The notes under the pieces were generated by a model, which saw only the letters and a list, made by a program, of their open reading frames with translations, had not been told where the DNA came from and ran no database searches. This document shows, piece by piece, positions 38,216-47,123 of a stretch of DNA of 64,000 nucleotides. Made by a program: the position numbers and the translations under genes. Position 1 is the stretch's first letter; each line of letters opens with the position of its first letter. Origin of the DNA: Nostoc sp. KVJ20 (lineage in GTDB: Bacteria > Cyanobacteriota > Cyanobacteriia > Cyanobacteriales > Nostocaceae). The stretch spans positions 124,001 to 188,000 of the forward strand of contig NZ_KV757658.1 in the NCBI RefSeq assembly GCF_001712795.1, in the 5' to 3' direction.

Positions 38216-38368
38216 TTACATTTCTTGCTGGCGCATGAGCATAGCGTCAATTTGCTCAAAAATTGCTGGCTGTCGCTTGGGCTGATGTAGTGTCTTGGCA
38301 CTTAACACCACCATCTTTGCCCAGCATTTTGGGGTTGAGATGAACGTTCCATCATCTCCAACTATCAT
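38216..38368 (-). CDS. Possible 50-aa protein
   Basis: ATG at 38368 with AGAAGGA about 9 bp upstream. The translation looks coding: MIVGDDGTFISTPKCWAKM, VVLSAKTLHQPKRQPAIF, EQIDAMLMRQQEM. No family recognised. It lies between the XRE regulator and a MITE. Confidence 0.4.
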   Translation of the reverse strand: MIVGDDGTFISTPKCWAKMVVLSAKTLHQPKRQPAIFEQIDAMLMRQQEM

Positions 38369-38475
38369 TAATTTTCCTTCTCTAATTCCATCCAGCGATG
38401 ATGATTAAATAAGTGTGATGCCTACCCACAAGAGCAATAGCTGCTTTGATGTTTATAACATTACTTTAGAGGCAG

Positions 38476-38581
38476 TATAGCGGTTCTCGTTCACGTGAGG
38501 TATACCCGTAGGGGCAATTCATGAATTGCCCCTACACCTTGCGATATCATTTTGTACCGCATCTGAGTGGGAACCGCTATA
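38476..38581. repeat. MITE-like element with TATAGCGGTT ends
   Basis: 106 bp starting TATAGCGGTTCTC and ending with its near complement GGGAACCGCTATA. It contains an internal palindrome GGGGCAATTC/GAATTGCCCC, giving a cruciform-like form. Such small elements are common in filamentous cyanobacteria. Confidence 0.6.
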
Positions 38582-38701
38582 GCCCTCTTCTGTCACTTTC
38601 CGGGAGTGCGATCGCTATACAGCGCTTCCGGCTATTATGCAATATAGTTTTCTCCTTGCCCCTCTCCTATCATCGCTTTCAGCTTTTAAGATGTACCTCA
38701 T

Positions 38702-38960
38702 TGTCCTTTGAATCATAATTTGGGAAAAATTTTGAACCATAAATCGAGAAAGAGTTAACGTAATTTCGGGCTTTCTCACTAATCACAACATAAAACTTTG
38801 AATCAAATCATGAGAGAGAGTTGAAATTCTGAAGCATAATTAAAAAATGAGTTGAAAAAACACAATTGAATGAAACTTGCACAAAAAATCTCTGAAAAAA
38901 TTGCGCTAACTTAAACTTTTAATTCAAAATATGGTTCAAAATTCCAAGATATGCTTCACT
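38702..38960. repeat. Left-end TnsB binding-site array
   Basis: Variants of TTTGAANCATAA recur: TTTGAATCATAA (38707), TTTGAACCATAA (38731), TTTGAATCAAAT (38797), CTGAAGCATAAT (38829), then in reverse orientation ATATGGTTCAAA (about 38930) and ATATGCTTCA (about 38950). The terminal one is at the cleaved end. This is the usual multi-site end of Tn7-like elements. Confidence 0.7.
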
Positions 38961-39055
38961 TTAAACCATGACTCCGTAGTTTTTTCTTGTGTCCTGAAAG
39001 CCTAAAACTGCCTCCTGGCAAAGAGAAACACTCTTTTCTTGGATAAAAAACTCTC

Positions 39056-41773
39056 ATGACAGACGATGAATTTGACCATTGGTGTAAGCAACAGCAACTA
39101 ACGGCACAAACACTCTTACTAATCGCCGCAATTCGTGCTGCCCCACCTTCTCGCAGAGTACAAGGACGCGCCAAGAACGTCAGTGGAGTTTACCCTAGTC
39201 GCAAAATGGGTCAAACCATTCAATTTGAGAGCTACACAGTAGAACTTTGGGCGATTTATCAAATGGAACACGACCCACAGGTGTTAGAGTTCTACGACCA
39301 ACCACCGCCATTTAAAATTCAGTACCAAAACCAAAACGGACGAAAAATAGGTCATTATCATACTCCAGACTTCTTCGTACTGCGGATGACAGGTGCAGCC
39401 TGGGAAGAATGGAAAACCGAAACCGAATTAAAACGACTAGCCCAAAAATACCCTTCACGCTACCAAAAAACTGCCGACGGTACATGGCATTGCCCCCCAG
39501 GGGAAACTTACGCCACATCATTTGGACTCAAATACCACGTCCGCACCGATACCGAACTAAATCCCATATTCACCCAGAACCTAATGTTTTTAGAAGACTA
39601 CTTTAGGTTCACCGCCAATGTCCCCCTTTCCATTACAGAACAAATACTGTCTTCAGTTCAAGCCAGTCCAGGAACAACCATAGCCGCCACACTTGCAACC
39701 ATCGGGGGAGTGCGTGCTAACGATATTTACGCCATGATTGCCACAGAGCAACTCTACGTGGACTTGTATGCAGTTCCCCTAGTGGAACATTGGCGAGTTC
39801 AGCTATGGGCTTCGGAGCAAACTCATACTGCTCATACACATTTAGCGATAGGGACAACTGGGCATCATCAACAAATCACCTCTCCCACAACACTTTTGCC
39901 CAATACCTTATTAGTCTGGGACGCACAACTTTGGACTTTAGTTAACTTGGGCGAGAAGACAACCACACTTTTACCCGAAGTTGGGCAACCAATGCAATTG
40001 CCCACAGCATTTTTTCTGCAATTATTTAATAGCGGCACTATCAACATTCATACTTCAGAAACACACGCAACTATAAATTCTAGAGTGCGTGAATTGATGG
40101 ATGCTGCCTCGCCTACGGATCTACAAAAAGCTAATCGTAGATTTCATCTAGTACAAGCATATTTCCAGCACCGCACAGACATATATAAGGACATACCTCA
40201 AAGCACCTTGTCTCGATGGGTCAAACAGTTTCGTGAAGCCGAAGCCACTTTTGGTTGCGGTTATGTTGGGTTGCTCCCACGTACAAATAATAGAGGAAAT
40301 CGCCTACCCAAAGCACCAACAGATGCCAGCGTTTTACTAGATAAATTTATTACAGAACACTTTGAGACACCAAGACAAGCTCCAGCCGCTTCCGTTTATC
40401 GCGCCTATACAAGAGCCTGCGAAAGAGCCAACATCCCACCACTGAGTCAGCGTACATTTTATACTCGGCTAAAAAAGCGTCCCATCCATGAGCAGACATT
40501 AAAACGTCAGGGAGCAAAAGCCGCATACGCAACCGAACCGATTGTTTTAGAACTAGCTAAAACTACACCCCGGCACGGAGACCGCCCCTTTGCTATCTGC
40601 CATCTTGACCACACCCAACTCGACATCGAGTTACGTTCCCAAGTAACTGGTCGGAACTTAGGACGACCTTGGCTGACCTTACTGATTGATGCTTACTCCC
40701 GACGCATCTTAGCAGTTTATCTCACCTTTGACCCACCTTCTTACAGGTCTTGCATGATGGCACTACGGTTGTGTATCCAGCGTTTTGGTCGTTTTCCCCA
40801 ATCCGTAGTTGTAGATGGCGGCAAGGAATTTCATAGCGTTTACTTTGATACCTTATTAGCACGCTACCACTGCATCAAAAAGACAAGACCTGGTGCTAAA
40901 CCCCGTTTTGGCTCAGTAGTTGAGCGATTATTCGGTACAACCAATACGGAATTTATCTTTAACTTACTGGGCAACACCCAAGCCAGTAAGCAGCCACGTC
41001 AATTAACCAAGGTTGTTGACCCCAAACAACTTGCTGTTTGGACATTAGCAGATTTATATACATACCTGTGTGAGTGGGCATACACCATTTATGACACGAG
41101 CGTACATGATTCCTTGGGTGAGACACCATTACAAGTTTATACCGACGCTATTGCTGCCACTGGGGAGAGGGAACACCGACGCATTGCATACAACGAAGAC
41201 TTCCTCATGGCAACACGCCCTAGCACACCAAAAGGCAACGCTAAAGTCCAGGCAGGACAGGGAATTAAAGTCAATTATCTTTATTACTGGAACGATGCTT
41301 TCCGCAATCCGGTTGTCGAAAAAACCAAAGTCAGTGTGCGCTATGACCCTTTTGATATGGGTGTAGCTTATGCGTACCTGGAGGGAAGATGGGTCAAATG
41401 TATCTCCCAGTATTACAGCACCTTTGCCGGGCGCACAGAGAAAGAAGTGCTGTTAGCAGCCCAAGAAATTAGACAGCAAGATAAGCGTAATGCTGTGAGT
41501 ACAAATATCTCTGCTAAACGCCTAGCAGACTTCATCGCGGCAGTGCAAGAACATGAAACTTTGCTCATGCAACGATTACGGGATTTGGAAGCTGTTGGGG
41601 TACTGGAAAATTTAACGCCTAATAAGGAAGGTGTACCCCAGTTCCCCCCAGTTAGCATTCTTGAGTCGGCTATGGAAGCACACAGTCAAGATGACGAACA
41701 ATTGCCAGCACTGCAAAATAACGTTGAACTGTTGGATCTCACACGACTGCCGATACTAGGGGAATACCGTTAA
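39056..41773 (+). CDS. tnsAB: TnsA-TnsB fusion transposase
   Basis: 905 aa. Residues 25-200 are a TnsA-like endonuclease: FESYTVELWAIYQMEHDPQV (Glu58, Glu63), YDQPPPFKIQY, HYHTPDF (Asp105) and EEWKTE (Lys120). TnsA makes the 5' cuts that free the element. From about 380 the TnsB part follows, with helix-turn-helix and rve core: Asp518 in ICHLDHTQLD, Asp587 in VVVDGGKEF, Glu623 in SVVERLFG (35-residue spacing as in DDE enzymes), then a Mu-type beta barrel. It recognises the end repeats and does 3' cleavage and strand transfer. Fused TnsAB is known from type I-B/I-D CRISPR-associated Tn7-like elements. Its stop overlaps the tnsC start by one base. Confidence 0.93.
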   Translation: MTDDEFDHWCKQQQLTAQTLLLIAAIRAAPPSRRVQGRAKNVSGVYPSRKMGQTIQFESYTVELWAIYQMEHDPQVLEFYDQPPPFKIQYQNQNGRKIGHYHTPDFFVLRMTGAAWEEWKTETELKRLAQKYPSRYQKTADGTWHCPPGETYATSFGLKYHVRTDTELNPIFTQNLMFLEDYFRFTANVPLSITEQILSSVQASPGTTIAATLATIGGVRANDIYAMIATEQLYVDLYAVPLVEHWRVQLWASEQTHTAHTHLAIGTTGHHQQITSPTTLLPNTLLVWDAQLWTLVNLGEKTTTLLPEVGQPMQLPTAFFLQLFNSGTINIHTSETHATINSRVRELMDAASPTDLQKANRRFHLVQAYFQHRTDIYKDIPQSTLSRWVKQFREAEATFGCGYVGLLPRTNNRGNRLPKAPTDASVLLDKFITEHFETPRQAPAASVYRAYTRACERANIPPLSQRTFYTRLKKRPIHEQTLKRQGAKAAYATEPIVLELAKTTPRHGDRPFAICHLDHTQLDIELRSQVTGRNLGRPWLTLLIDAYSRRILAVYLTFDPPSYRSCMMALRLCIQRFGRFPQSVVVDGGKEFHSVYFDTLLARYHCIKKTRPGAKPRFGSVVERLFGTTNTEFIFNLLGNTQASKQPRQLTKVVDPKQLAVWTLADLYTYLCEWAYTIYDTSVHDSLGETPLQVYTDAIAATGEREHRRIAYNEDFLMATRPSTPKGNAKVQAGQGIKVNYLYYWNDAFRNPVVEKTKVSVRYDPFDMGVAYAYLEGRWVKCISQYYSTFAGRTEKEVLLAAQEIRQQDKRNAVSTNISAKRLADFIAAVQEHETLLMQRLRDLEAVGVLENLTPNKEGVPQFPPVSILESAMEAHSQDDEQLPALQNNVELLDLTRLPILGEYR

Positions 41774-43245
41774 TGGACAAATTTTTAACCGGGAAAGGGA
41801 GCGACCAAATGCACCTCAAACTTACTCAGTTTAAGGAGTATGCAGTTTTACATCCCCAGTTAGCACGGGTAGATATGCTGTTAATGCGTGCGATTCGAGA
41901 ACCCGCCGGATTTGCTCATGTGTTGGTTTATGGGCCAAGCGGTGTGGGTAAAACAACGATGATTCGACAGATTGCTAAACGGTTAAATGAAAATGTACCC
42001 GAACCGTTATCCGGTGTTTCCAACCCCTTGAGCTATCGTAACGGCAGTCAGCCCCCGATGCCATTATTGCTATTAGAAACACGACCATCTGATGGTGGGG
42101 TGTTTAATCGGGCAGATTATTACCGCACTGCACTTAAACTTTTGGGAGAACCATTCTATGAGCGGCGGATGCTGATAGATATTGATGCGGAGCAGACTTG
42201 GGAGAAGAAAGGACGTGGGCGTACTAAAACAGCACAGTTTAATGATTCGCCTGAACTGCGTCACGCATTAGAAGAGGTAATGACCAAACGTGGTGTACGA
42301 GCAGTGATTTTGGATGAAGCACAGCACTTAATGAAGATTGGGACTGGTGCTAGTGCTGGTAAGCTTTTAGACCAGTTAGACTGGATTAAGTCCATGACCA
42401 ATGTTACGGGTGTGCTACACATTCTGATTGGGACTTACGAACTGCTCAATTTTCGCAATTTAAGTGGTCAAGCATCCCGCCGGGGACTGGATATCCATTT
42501 TCCGCGTTATTTGTATCAGAATGAACTTGACCGCCAAGACTTTCAATCCGCATTATTGGCACTCCTGATGCAAATACCGATGAATGTGGATGTTCCGCAA
42601 CTAATGCAGCATTGGCTTTACTTCTATGAACGTTCCATTGGTTGTGTTGGGGTACTTAAGGACTGGCTCATCCGTACTGTGGCGGCGGCATTGCATGATG
42701 GACACGATACTCTGAGTTTAGAACAATTCCATGAACATACGCTCTCTCTTGCCCAATGTGAACGCATGGCGCTGGATACTACTGAGGGTGAACAAAAACT
42801 TAGTTACATGGAAAGTCGTCGTGAACATTTGTGGCATTTGCTACAGATGGGAATGGGTTCTACATCTGTGCCAAAAACTGCGGTGGATTTATCAAAGGGC
42901 GCAGCAGATGTGGTTGCATCGCCCTCGAAATCTGACAAACCACCATCCCCAACAAAGCGGACTCGTAAAAAGCCCGTTAGTTCTACGGCCGATGAAACGG
43001 ATTCCACAACACCAGATGAAATTCCTATCGAGCCAGCCCCCAAGAAAAAACAAACTCGCAAGAAGATAAAACCAGCTGATTCTTCAATTAGCGAGACACC
43101 ACTAGAAACAAATATTACCGCCAGTCACACGGTAGAAAAGAAGACGATTGATGATGAAGCCGCAACTCAACAGGAAACGCCTAAAAAGTCTTCCCAACGT
43201 GTTGGGCAACGCAAACCCAAACGAGATACTGTAGGACTTCAGTGA
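41773..43245 (+). CDS. tnsC: TnsC AAA+ ATPase with long basic tail
   Basis: 490 aa. AAA+ core: Walker A VYGPSGVGKTTM (about 54-65), Walker B RAVILDEAQHL (about 176-186), sensor I HILIGTYELL. TnsC forms ATP-dependent filaments or rings on target DNA and passes the site to TnsAB. Usually a TniQ/TnsD protein chooses the site. Unusual here is a 115-residue tail of low complexity, rich in Lys, Ser, Thr and Pro (about 375-490: PTKRTRKKPVSSTADE, PKKKQTRKKIKP, RVGQRKPKRD). It could bind DNA directly. Starts at the last base of tnsAB, so coupled translation. Confidence 0.9.
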   Translation: MDKFLTGKGSDQMHLKLTQFKEYAVLHPQLARVDMLLMRAIREPAGFAHVLVYGPSGVGKTTMIRQIAKRLNENVPEPLSGVSNPLSYRNGSQPPMPLLLLETRPSDGGVFNRADYYRTALKLLGEPFYERRMLIDIDAEQTWEKKGRGRTKTAQFNDSPELRHALEEVMTKRGVRAVILDEAQHLMKIGTGASAGKLLDQLDWIKSMTNVTGVLHILIGTYELLNFRNLSGQASRRGLDIHFPRYLYQNELDRQDFQSALLALLMQIPMNVDVPQLMQHWLYFYERSIGCVGVLKDWLIRTVAAALHDGHDTLSLEQFHEHTLSLAQCERMALDTTEGEQKLSYMESRREHLWHLLQMGMGSTSVPKTAVDLSKGAADVVASPSKSDKPPSPTKRTRKKPVSSTADETDSTTPDEIPIEPAPKKKQTRKKIKPADSSISETPLETNITASHTVEKKTIDDEAATQQETPKKSSQRVGQRKPKRDTVGLQ

Positions 43246-43278
43246 ACATCAAAAAATTCAGTAGTAAACTTTACTAAG

Positions 43279-43587
43279 ATGAATCAGCTAACAATCTCTT
43301 CCAAAATCGAAACTTGTTTCTCTATTAAAAAGCTAGTTAACTTAATAGAAGTACAAATATTGGAATTAGATGAAAATCTAGAATTAACTAGCGAAGAGAT
43401 TTTTGAGATTGTCTGCCAAGAATCTCACCTAAATACTGATTTTCTAAAACAAGCTTTGGGTTGTAAATGTCCATTTGCTTTAATGGGTTTTATTAATGAA
43501 TTAGAATTCAATGAATTTTCTCATTATTGTGTTATTATCGAAGACTCAAATATGTATAGTCAAAATGTAAACCAACCAGCCATTTAG
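43279..43587 (+). CDS. Small unknown protein in the transposon (102 aa)
   Basis: Acidic, helical (KKLVNLIEVQILELDENLEL, SEEIFEIVCQESHLNTDFL) with a CKCPF motif. It begins 33 bp after tnsC on the same strand, so it may be a transposition accessory or cargo. No family recognised and no DNA-binding motif seen. Confidence 0.5.
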   Translation: MNQLTISSKIETCFSIKKLVNLIEVQILELDENLELTSEEIFEIVCQESHLNTDFLKQALGCKCPFALMGFINELEFNEFSHYCVIIEDSNMYSQNVNQPAI

Positions 43588-43635
43588 GGACTTCCAGAAA
43601 ATAAACTATTCCATTCTCTGCTTCTGCTGGAAGGG

Positions 43636-43911
43636 ATGGCATCTACCCAACCACAGCAGAAGTCTTTTAGCGTTCCTGTGACAAAAAGGGAATTATGGAG
43701 AATGAAGATACTTTTTAGAAATCTAAGCGGAGAAATCAGAAAATCTCCTTTTTACCCTCAGGATACTTATGTGGTAGAAATAAGATTTTCAGATAGCCCA
43801 AACTTTAATTTGGGACATGATTACGTAGGCAGCTTTACAGATTGCCTAGAGAATGCTGTAGCAAGCTTTAAAGATTTGGCTGAATTTACAGAAACCGATG
43901 CGACATTTTAG
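43636..43911 (+). CDS. Small unknown protein in the transposon (91 aa)
   Basis: Mixed alpha/beta: KSFSVPVTKRELWRMKILFR, then DTYVVEIRFSDSP and a helix SFTDCLENAVASFKDLAEF. A GGAAGGG ribosome site is present. Sequence just before it (AGGGACTTCCAGAAAATAAA, 43586) resembles one end of the MITE at 7939, so a MITE fragment may lie upstream. Function unknown. Confidence 0.45.
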   Translation: MASTQPQQKSFSVPVTKRELWRMKILFRNLSGEIRKSPFYPQDTYVVEIRFSDSPNFNLGHDYVGSFTDCLENAVASFKDLAEFTETDATF

Positions 43912-43937
43912 GAATTCCCTTCTGCCTCCTACCCTCT

Positions 43938-44174
43938 ATGCTGATAAAAAATAAAAATATGCTTAAAAGAACGCAGTCCGAGGAATTGGTAAAAATATTT
44001 GAGAAAGCTTGTGAAGGTATGGCTGAAAAAGGATACAAAGATTATGACTTTTGTGGCATGGAATGGGATGATGAAAGAGATAAATGGGAGGTAACTTTTT
44101 TTACTGAACACGGGAGCATTAGCTTTGTAGTGGTATGTGTTACACCTGCAAATAATGGTTATCAAATCAGTTAG
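43938..44174 (+). CDS. Small unknown protein in the transposon (78 aa)
   Basis: Helical N-terminus (SEELVKIFEKACEGMAEKGY) followed by an acidic WDDERDKWEVTFF strand and a beta C-terminus (SISFVVVCVTP). Met8 at 43959 is an alternative start. It is the last gene before the right end. A role in target choice, in place of TniQ, cannot be excluded but nothing shows it. Confidence 0.45.
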   Translation: MLIKNKNMLKRTQSEELVKIFEKACEGMAEKGYKDYDFCGMEWDDERDKWEVTFFTEHGSISFVVVCVTPANNGYQIS

Positions 44175-44365
44175 CAGTGCCAAATGACGAAATGGAGATT
44201 TTGTATATAGCTAATAATCAATTACCAGACTTGCCAAGTTGATTACTCATCGGCTAACCACCATTTCCTAACTAGCAAGTGGTTGCTGTCTGACGCAACG
44301 ATAATCCCTCATCAAGTGCTGCAATTACTTGGTAGATGTGATTTTTCTACTTTGACGCTGATTTC

Positions 44366-44437
44366 TGAAGCATAAAATGGTTAACTCTTTTTGAAGCATA
44401 TCTTGAGCTAAAAGTTTATTTTATGATTCAAATCACA
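44366..44437. repeat. Right-end TnsB binding sites
   Basis: TGAAGCATAAAATGG (44366), TTGAAGCATATCTTGAG (44391) and, reversed at the border, TTATGATTCAAATCACA (44421-44437). The two inner sites face the other way from the terminal one. Confidence 0.65.
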
Positions 44438-44701
44438 CTCATAGCTGCTGGAAGTGCTGTAAGCCTTATGGGGCAATCAATACAAGCTATACTATTAGAA
44501 AAAAATGGGTCTTGTATTTGTTATTAGAAAATAATCGCGCGATCGCTTGCTATACAAAAGCTCTAGAATGCAGAAATGGCAAATGTTTTCGGAGAGTGAC
44601 AGAAGAGGGATAGTCAAAGCATTTGGATGAGTTTATAGTGGAGTTGGAGGCATGAGTAATGAGGGCAATGGTAGAGAAATTGTCATGCAATTTTCATTGT
44701 T

Positions 44702-44899
44702 TCATCGTTTACCACTACGACGATTTTTGCTCTTGGGTTTAGATTTGGGTTTGCTTCTAGAATGCCCTTTGACAGTTATCGTTCTTTTGTGGGAACGAAC
44801 AGGTGTCGTTTTTTCCTCTTCTTTATTCTTAATTATAAACCAAATTATTCCAGCAATAATTAAAGCGATTATCAATGGGATAAGATTAGATGGGTTCAT
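44702..44899 (-). CDS. Small single-pass membrane protein
   Basis: 65 aa: a hydrophobic segment LIPLIIALIIAGIIWFII (6-23) followed by a very basic tail (KNKEEEK, then KRTITVKGHSRSKPKSKPK and RRSGKR). I prefer this strand because the opposite frame lacks such order. Orientation by the positive-inside rule puts the tail in the cytoplasm. Unknown function. Confidence 0.5.
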   Translation of the reverse strand: MNPSNLIPLIIALIIAGIIWFIIKNKEEEKTTPVRSHKRTITVKGHSRSKPKSKPKSKNRRSGKR

Positions 44900-44970
44900 T
44901 TTTATTAGATAATTGAAACATTATTAAACATCAAATTGTTTCATTTGGCTTGATTTATACGAACATTTAT

Positions 44971-46161
44971 TTAACAACAAACTACTCGAAAGCCAAGGTA
45001 ATTTCCTTGTTCATCAATTCGAGCTTTTTTGCGAGATACTGAACGGCAATTTACTGGAATATCAGCCCAAGAACCTCCTCTGATTACACGAAGTTGGTTG
45101 TCTCTATTGTTGACCCATGCTTTACCATCATTGGGCGCTTTATTGTAGCTATCATGCCAGTGATCCATGCACCATTCCCAAACTAACCCGTGCATATCAT
45201 ATAGCCCTAAGAGATTTGAAAACTTAAAGTTATCAACAGGAGTAGTTTGATTATGAAAAACTTCTCTTGAAGATTTAGGAGCTTTATAATCTTGATAGTT
45301 TGCCAACTCAGGAGTAATAATGTCTCCAAAGTGGAATAAAGTTGTAGTTCCAGCACGACAGGCATATTCCCATTCAGCTTCACTGGGCAATCGGTAGTCC
45401 CGATTTGTCTTTTGGGACAGGCGATCGCAGAATTCAACAGCATCATCCCAGCAAACTTGTTCTACGGGATAGCTGTCTCCCTTGAATTTGGAACAATCAA
45501 CTACTAAGGGGCGATTTATCTCTGGTAAACAAGCTACAGCTTTCCATTGTTTTTGAGTAATGGGGTATTTCCCTATAAAGAAGGAATTAACAGATACTCG
45601 ATGTTGAGGAAATTCCGATCTATTTGCATTTTTTTCTTCAGATGATCCCATAAAAAAAATTCCATCAGGGATAGCAATCATTTCTAATTCCACTCCCCCA
45701 TCTAAATCTTCGACAAAATACTTAGATTCCTTTCTATGAGAGTTGATGATTGGTTTTCTTAGTAATCCAAACAGTTTAGAAGGCTTAACGATTTCTGCAT
45801 ATTCAAATCGATACTTTCGTAGACTGGGCTTAAGCTTGGGTCGTGTTCTGACTTCTTTCTCTGGTTCCGCATTTAAATCATCTCGTTTATTTTGTAAAGT
45901 GTTTTTAGTCTCTTTGACAGATTTTATAAAAGCCTTACTAACTTCTTCATAATAATTATGGGTGATAAAACTGATATTCTGTGTATTGTTATTACCTTGA
46001 ATTACTGTGTTATTATCACCTAGAACAGATTGGTTCTCATTACCTTGAACTATGCGGTTTTGATTCCCCTGCACTAAATTTTGAGGTGCGTAACTATTAG
46101 CCTGCTGCGTTAAATTTGCATCAGGCTGTTGTGCATCAGGGTTATGAGGTGTCTGACTCAT
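44971..46161 (-). CDS. FGE-sulfatase-fold protein with N-terminal Q-G-D/N repeats
   Basis: 396 aa. Residues 25-65 carry a hydrophilic repeat (QNLVQGN, RIVQGNENQSVLGDNN, VIQGNNN). After a charged linker, residues 155-396 are a formylglycine-generating-enzyme-like domain: IPDGIFFMGSS, VSVNSFFIGKYPITQKQW, YPVEQVCWDDAVEFCDRL, RLPSEAEWEYACRAGT, HGLVWEWC, RVIRGGSW and GFRVV. True FGE enzymes convert a sulfatase Cys; most cyanobacterial copies instead serve as ligand-binding or conflict-system domains. The catalytic Cys arrangement cannot be confirmed. It is 9 bp downstream of a gene with the same repeats, forming a pair. Confidence 0.8.
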   Translation of the reverse strand: MSQTPHNPDAQQPDANLTQQANSYAPQNLVQGNQNRIVQGNENQSVLGDNNTVIQGNNNTQNISFITHNYYEEVSKAFIKSVKETKNTLQNKRDDLNAEPEKEVRTRPKLKPSLRKYRFEYAEIVKPSKLFGLLRKPIINSHRKESKYFVEDLDGGVELEMIAIPDGIFFMGSSEEKNANRSEFPQHRVSVNSFFIGKYPITQKQWKAVACLPEINRPLVVDCSKFKGDSYPVEQVCWDDAVEFCDRLSQKTNRDYRLPSEAEWEYACRAGTTTLFHFGDIITPELANYQDYKAPKSSREVFHNQTTPVDNFKFSNLLGLYDMHGLVWEWCMDHWHDSYNKAPNDGKAWVNNRDNQLRVIRGGSWADIPVNCRSVSRKKARIDEQGNYLGFRVVCC

Positions 46162-46170
46162 AAATGAGTT

Positions 46171-46647
46171 TTACAATCCCAACAGGTGAGAACCAGCCGC
46201 CACACCTAACCAAGTTGCGATTTTGACAATAATCGGCTTGGCTGTTGTCCAGATTTTCTGACTAGATTCTACAGTCTTACTCGTTTTTTCAAGTGTTTCT
46301 GCCACAGTTCCCAATCGCTCTAATGCACGTTGTTTATTTGGTTCTTCTTTATCTGTGGCTTTTTTAGCTGCACTCAAATCTTCAACTACTTCTTCTTTGG
46401 TATCTGCTGGTAGTTCTGCGCCTTGAATTAAAGCTTCAAGTTCTGCCAGTAATTTGACAATATCCTCTTTAGTGAATGATTCTCCGGTATCTGCACCCAC
46501 TTGGTTATGTTTCGTCACCTGATTACCATCACCAAGGACAGCCTGATTATTATCTCCTTGAACTGCTCGATTGCCGTCACCTTGGATATTATTAGCATTA
46601 CCGCCTACAGAACCACCAACTGAAAAGCCACCTGGGTTGTTAGTCAT
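46171..46647 (-). CDS. Repeat protein partner of the FGE protein
   Basis: I use Met at 46647 (MTNNPGGFSVGG); the frame runs up to 46713. Residues 10-50 hold the repeat NIQGDGNRAVQGDNNQAVLG, the same kind as in the neighbouring FGE protein. The middle is a helical coiled coil (FTKEDIVKLLAELEALIQG, EEVVEDLSAAKKA). The C-terminus is hydrophobic (IIVKIATWLGVAAGSHLLGL) and could enter a membrane. In cyanobacterial NTP-dependent conflict systems such helical ends accompany effectors, so this could be a two-component immune pair; inference only. Confidence 0.65.
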   Translation of the reverse strand: MTNNPGGFSVGGSVGGNANNIQGDGNRAVQGDNNQAVLGDGNQVTKHNQVGADTGESFTKEDIVKLLAELEALIQGAELPADTKEEVVEDLSAAKKATDKEEPNKQRALERLGTVAETLEKTSKTVESSQKIWTTAKPIIVKIATWLGVAAGSHLLGL

Positions 46648-46818
46648 AGTACTTACCTGTCCTACTTGGGTGTTTGAATAAAAATTAGGGCGCTCCAACG
46701 CCGTCATTACCATATTCTCTAATCCGCGGATTTGATTATCTTTTTCTGATAATAGTAATCAAATTTATAGTCCAACGCTTTTGCAACCCTGCTTGAGCAT
46801 GGCTAAAATTTATTCCTC

Positions 46819-46947
46819 TCAGACTCTCAGATTAGCACCAGTAAAATCCGCCCCTCGGATATCTGCACCCCTAAAACTTGCCCCCGCTAGGTTTTGACCT
46901 TTGAAGGAACACCCACGAAGATTTTGACCTGAGTAGTTCTGTGGCAT
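46819..46947 (-). pseudogene. Pentapeptide-repeat protein stub
   Basis: 42 codons: MPQNYSGQNLRGCSFKGQNL and AGASFRGADIRGADFTGANL, then RV and stop. This is the usual N-terminus of much longer cyanobacterial pentapeptide proteins, so it is a truncated gene. Confidence 0.6.
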
Positions 46948-47123
46948 GGCTGGTTACAGCATCCAAATTTGTTTTTGGATACAGATATACCACGAACAAT
47001 TCGTAAACTCAACGGTTTCAAGCACATTTATTTTCGCTCTTAAGGCGGGCGCCTAACTCTGTAAATTTTTGAAGTAGGAGAAGAGATAATTTTCAACAGC
47101 CATACTTCATTAATAAAATATCT

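Larger units (their letters stand above)
38702..44437 (+). mobile_element. Complete Tn7-like transposon (TnsAB + TnsC, no TniQ)
   Basis: 5736 bp. The left end is TGTCCTTTGAATCATAA, the right end the complement of TGTGATTTGAATCATAA, so both read TGT-NN-TTTGAATCATAA. The pentamer CTCAT flanks it on both sides (38697-38701 and 44438-44442), a perfect 5-bp target duplication as Tn7 makes. Cargo: a TnsA-TnsB fusion, a TnsC ATPase and three small unknown genes. No TniQ/TnsD, CRISPR or tyrosine recombinase is present. Intact ends and intact reading frames suggest recent movement. Confidence 0.92.
38583..44609. repeat. Small inverted-repeat element split by the Tn7-like transposon
   Basis: CCCTCTTCTGTCACTTTCCG at 38583-38602 has a 19/20 inverted match at 44590-44609. 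Taking out the transposon (38702-44437) and one copy of CTCAT leaves an element of about 290 bp with 20-bp terminal repeats, so the transposon landed in an older MITE-like element. Confidence 0.55.

Noticed and set aside
37948..38301. 117-codon minus-strand frame
   Set aside because: Cys/Tyr/Phe-rich random-looking translation; a better 50-aa frame overlaps its upstream part.
38702..44437. CRISPR-associated transposon
   Set aside because: No repeats, Cas genes or TniQ lie between the mapped ends.
44652..44912. 86-codon plus-strand frame
   Set aside because: It mirrors the more protein-like minus-strand membrane protein at 44702-44899.
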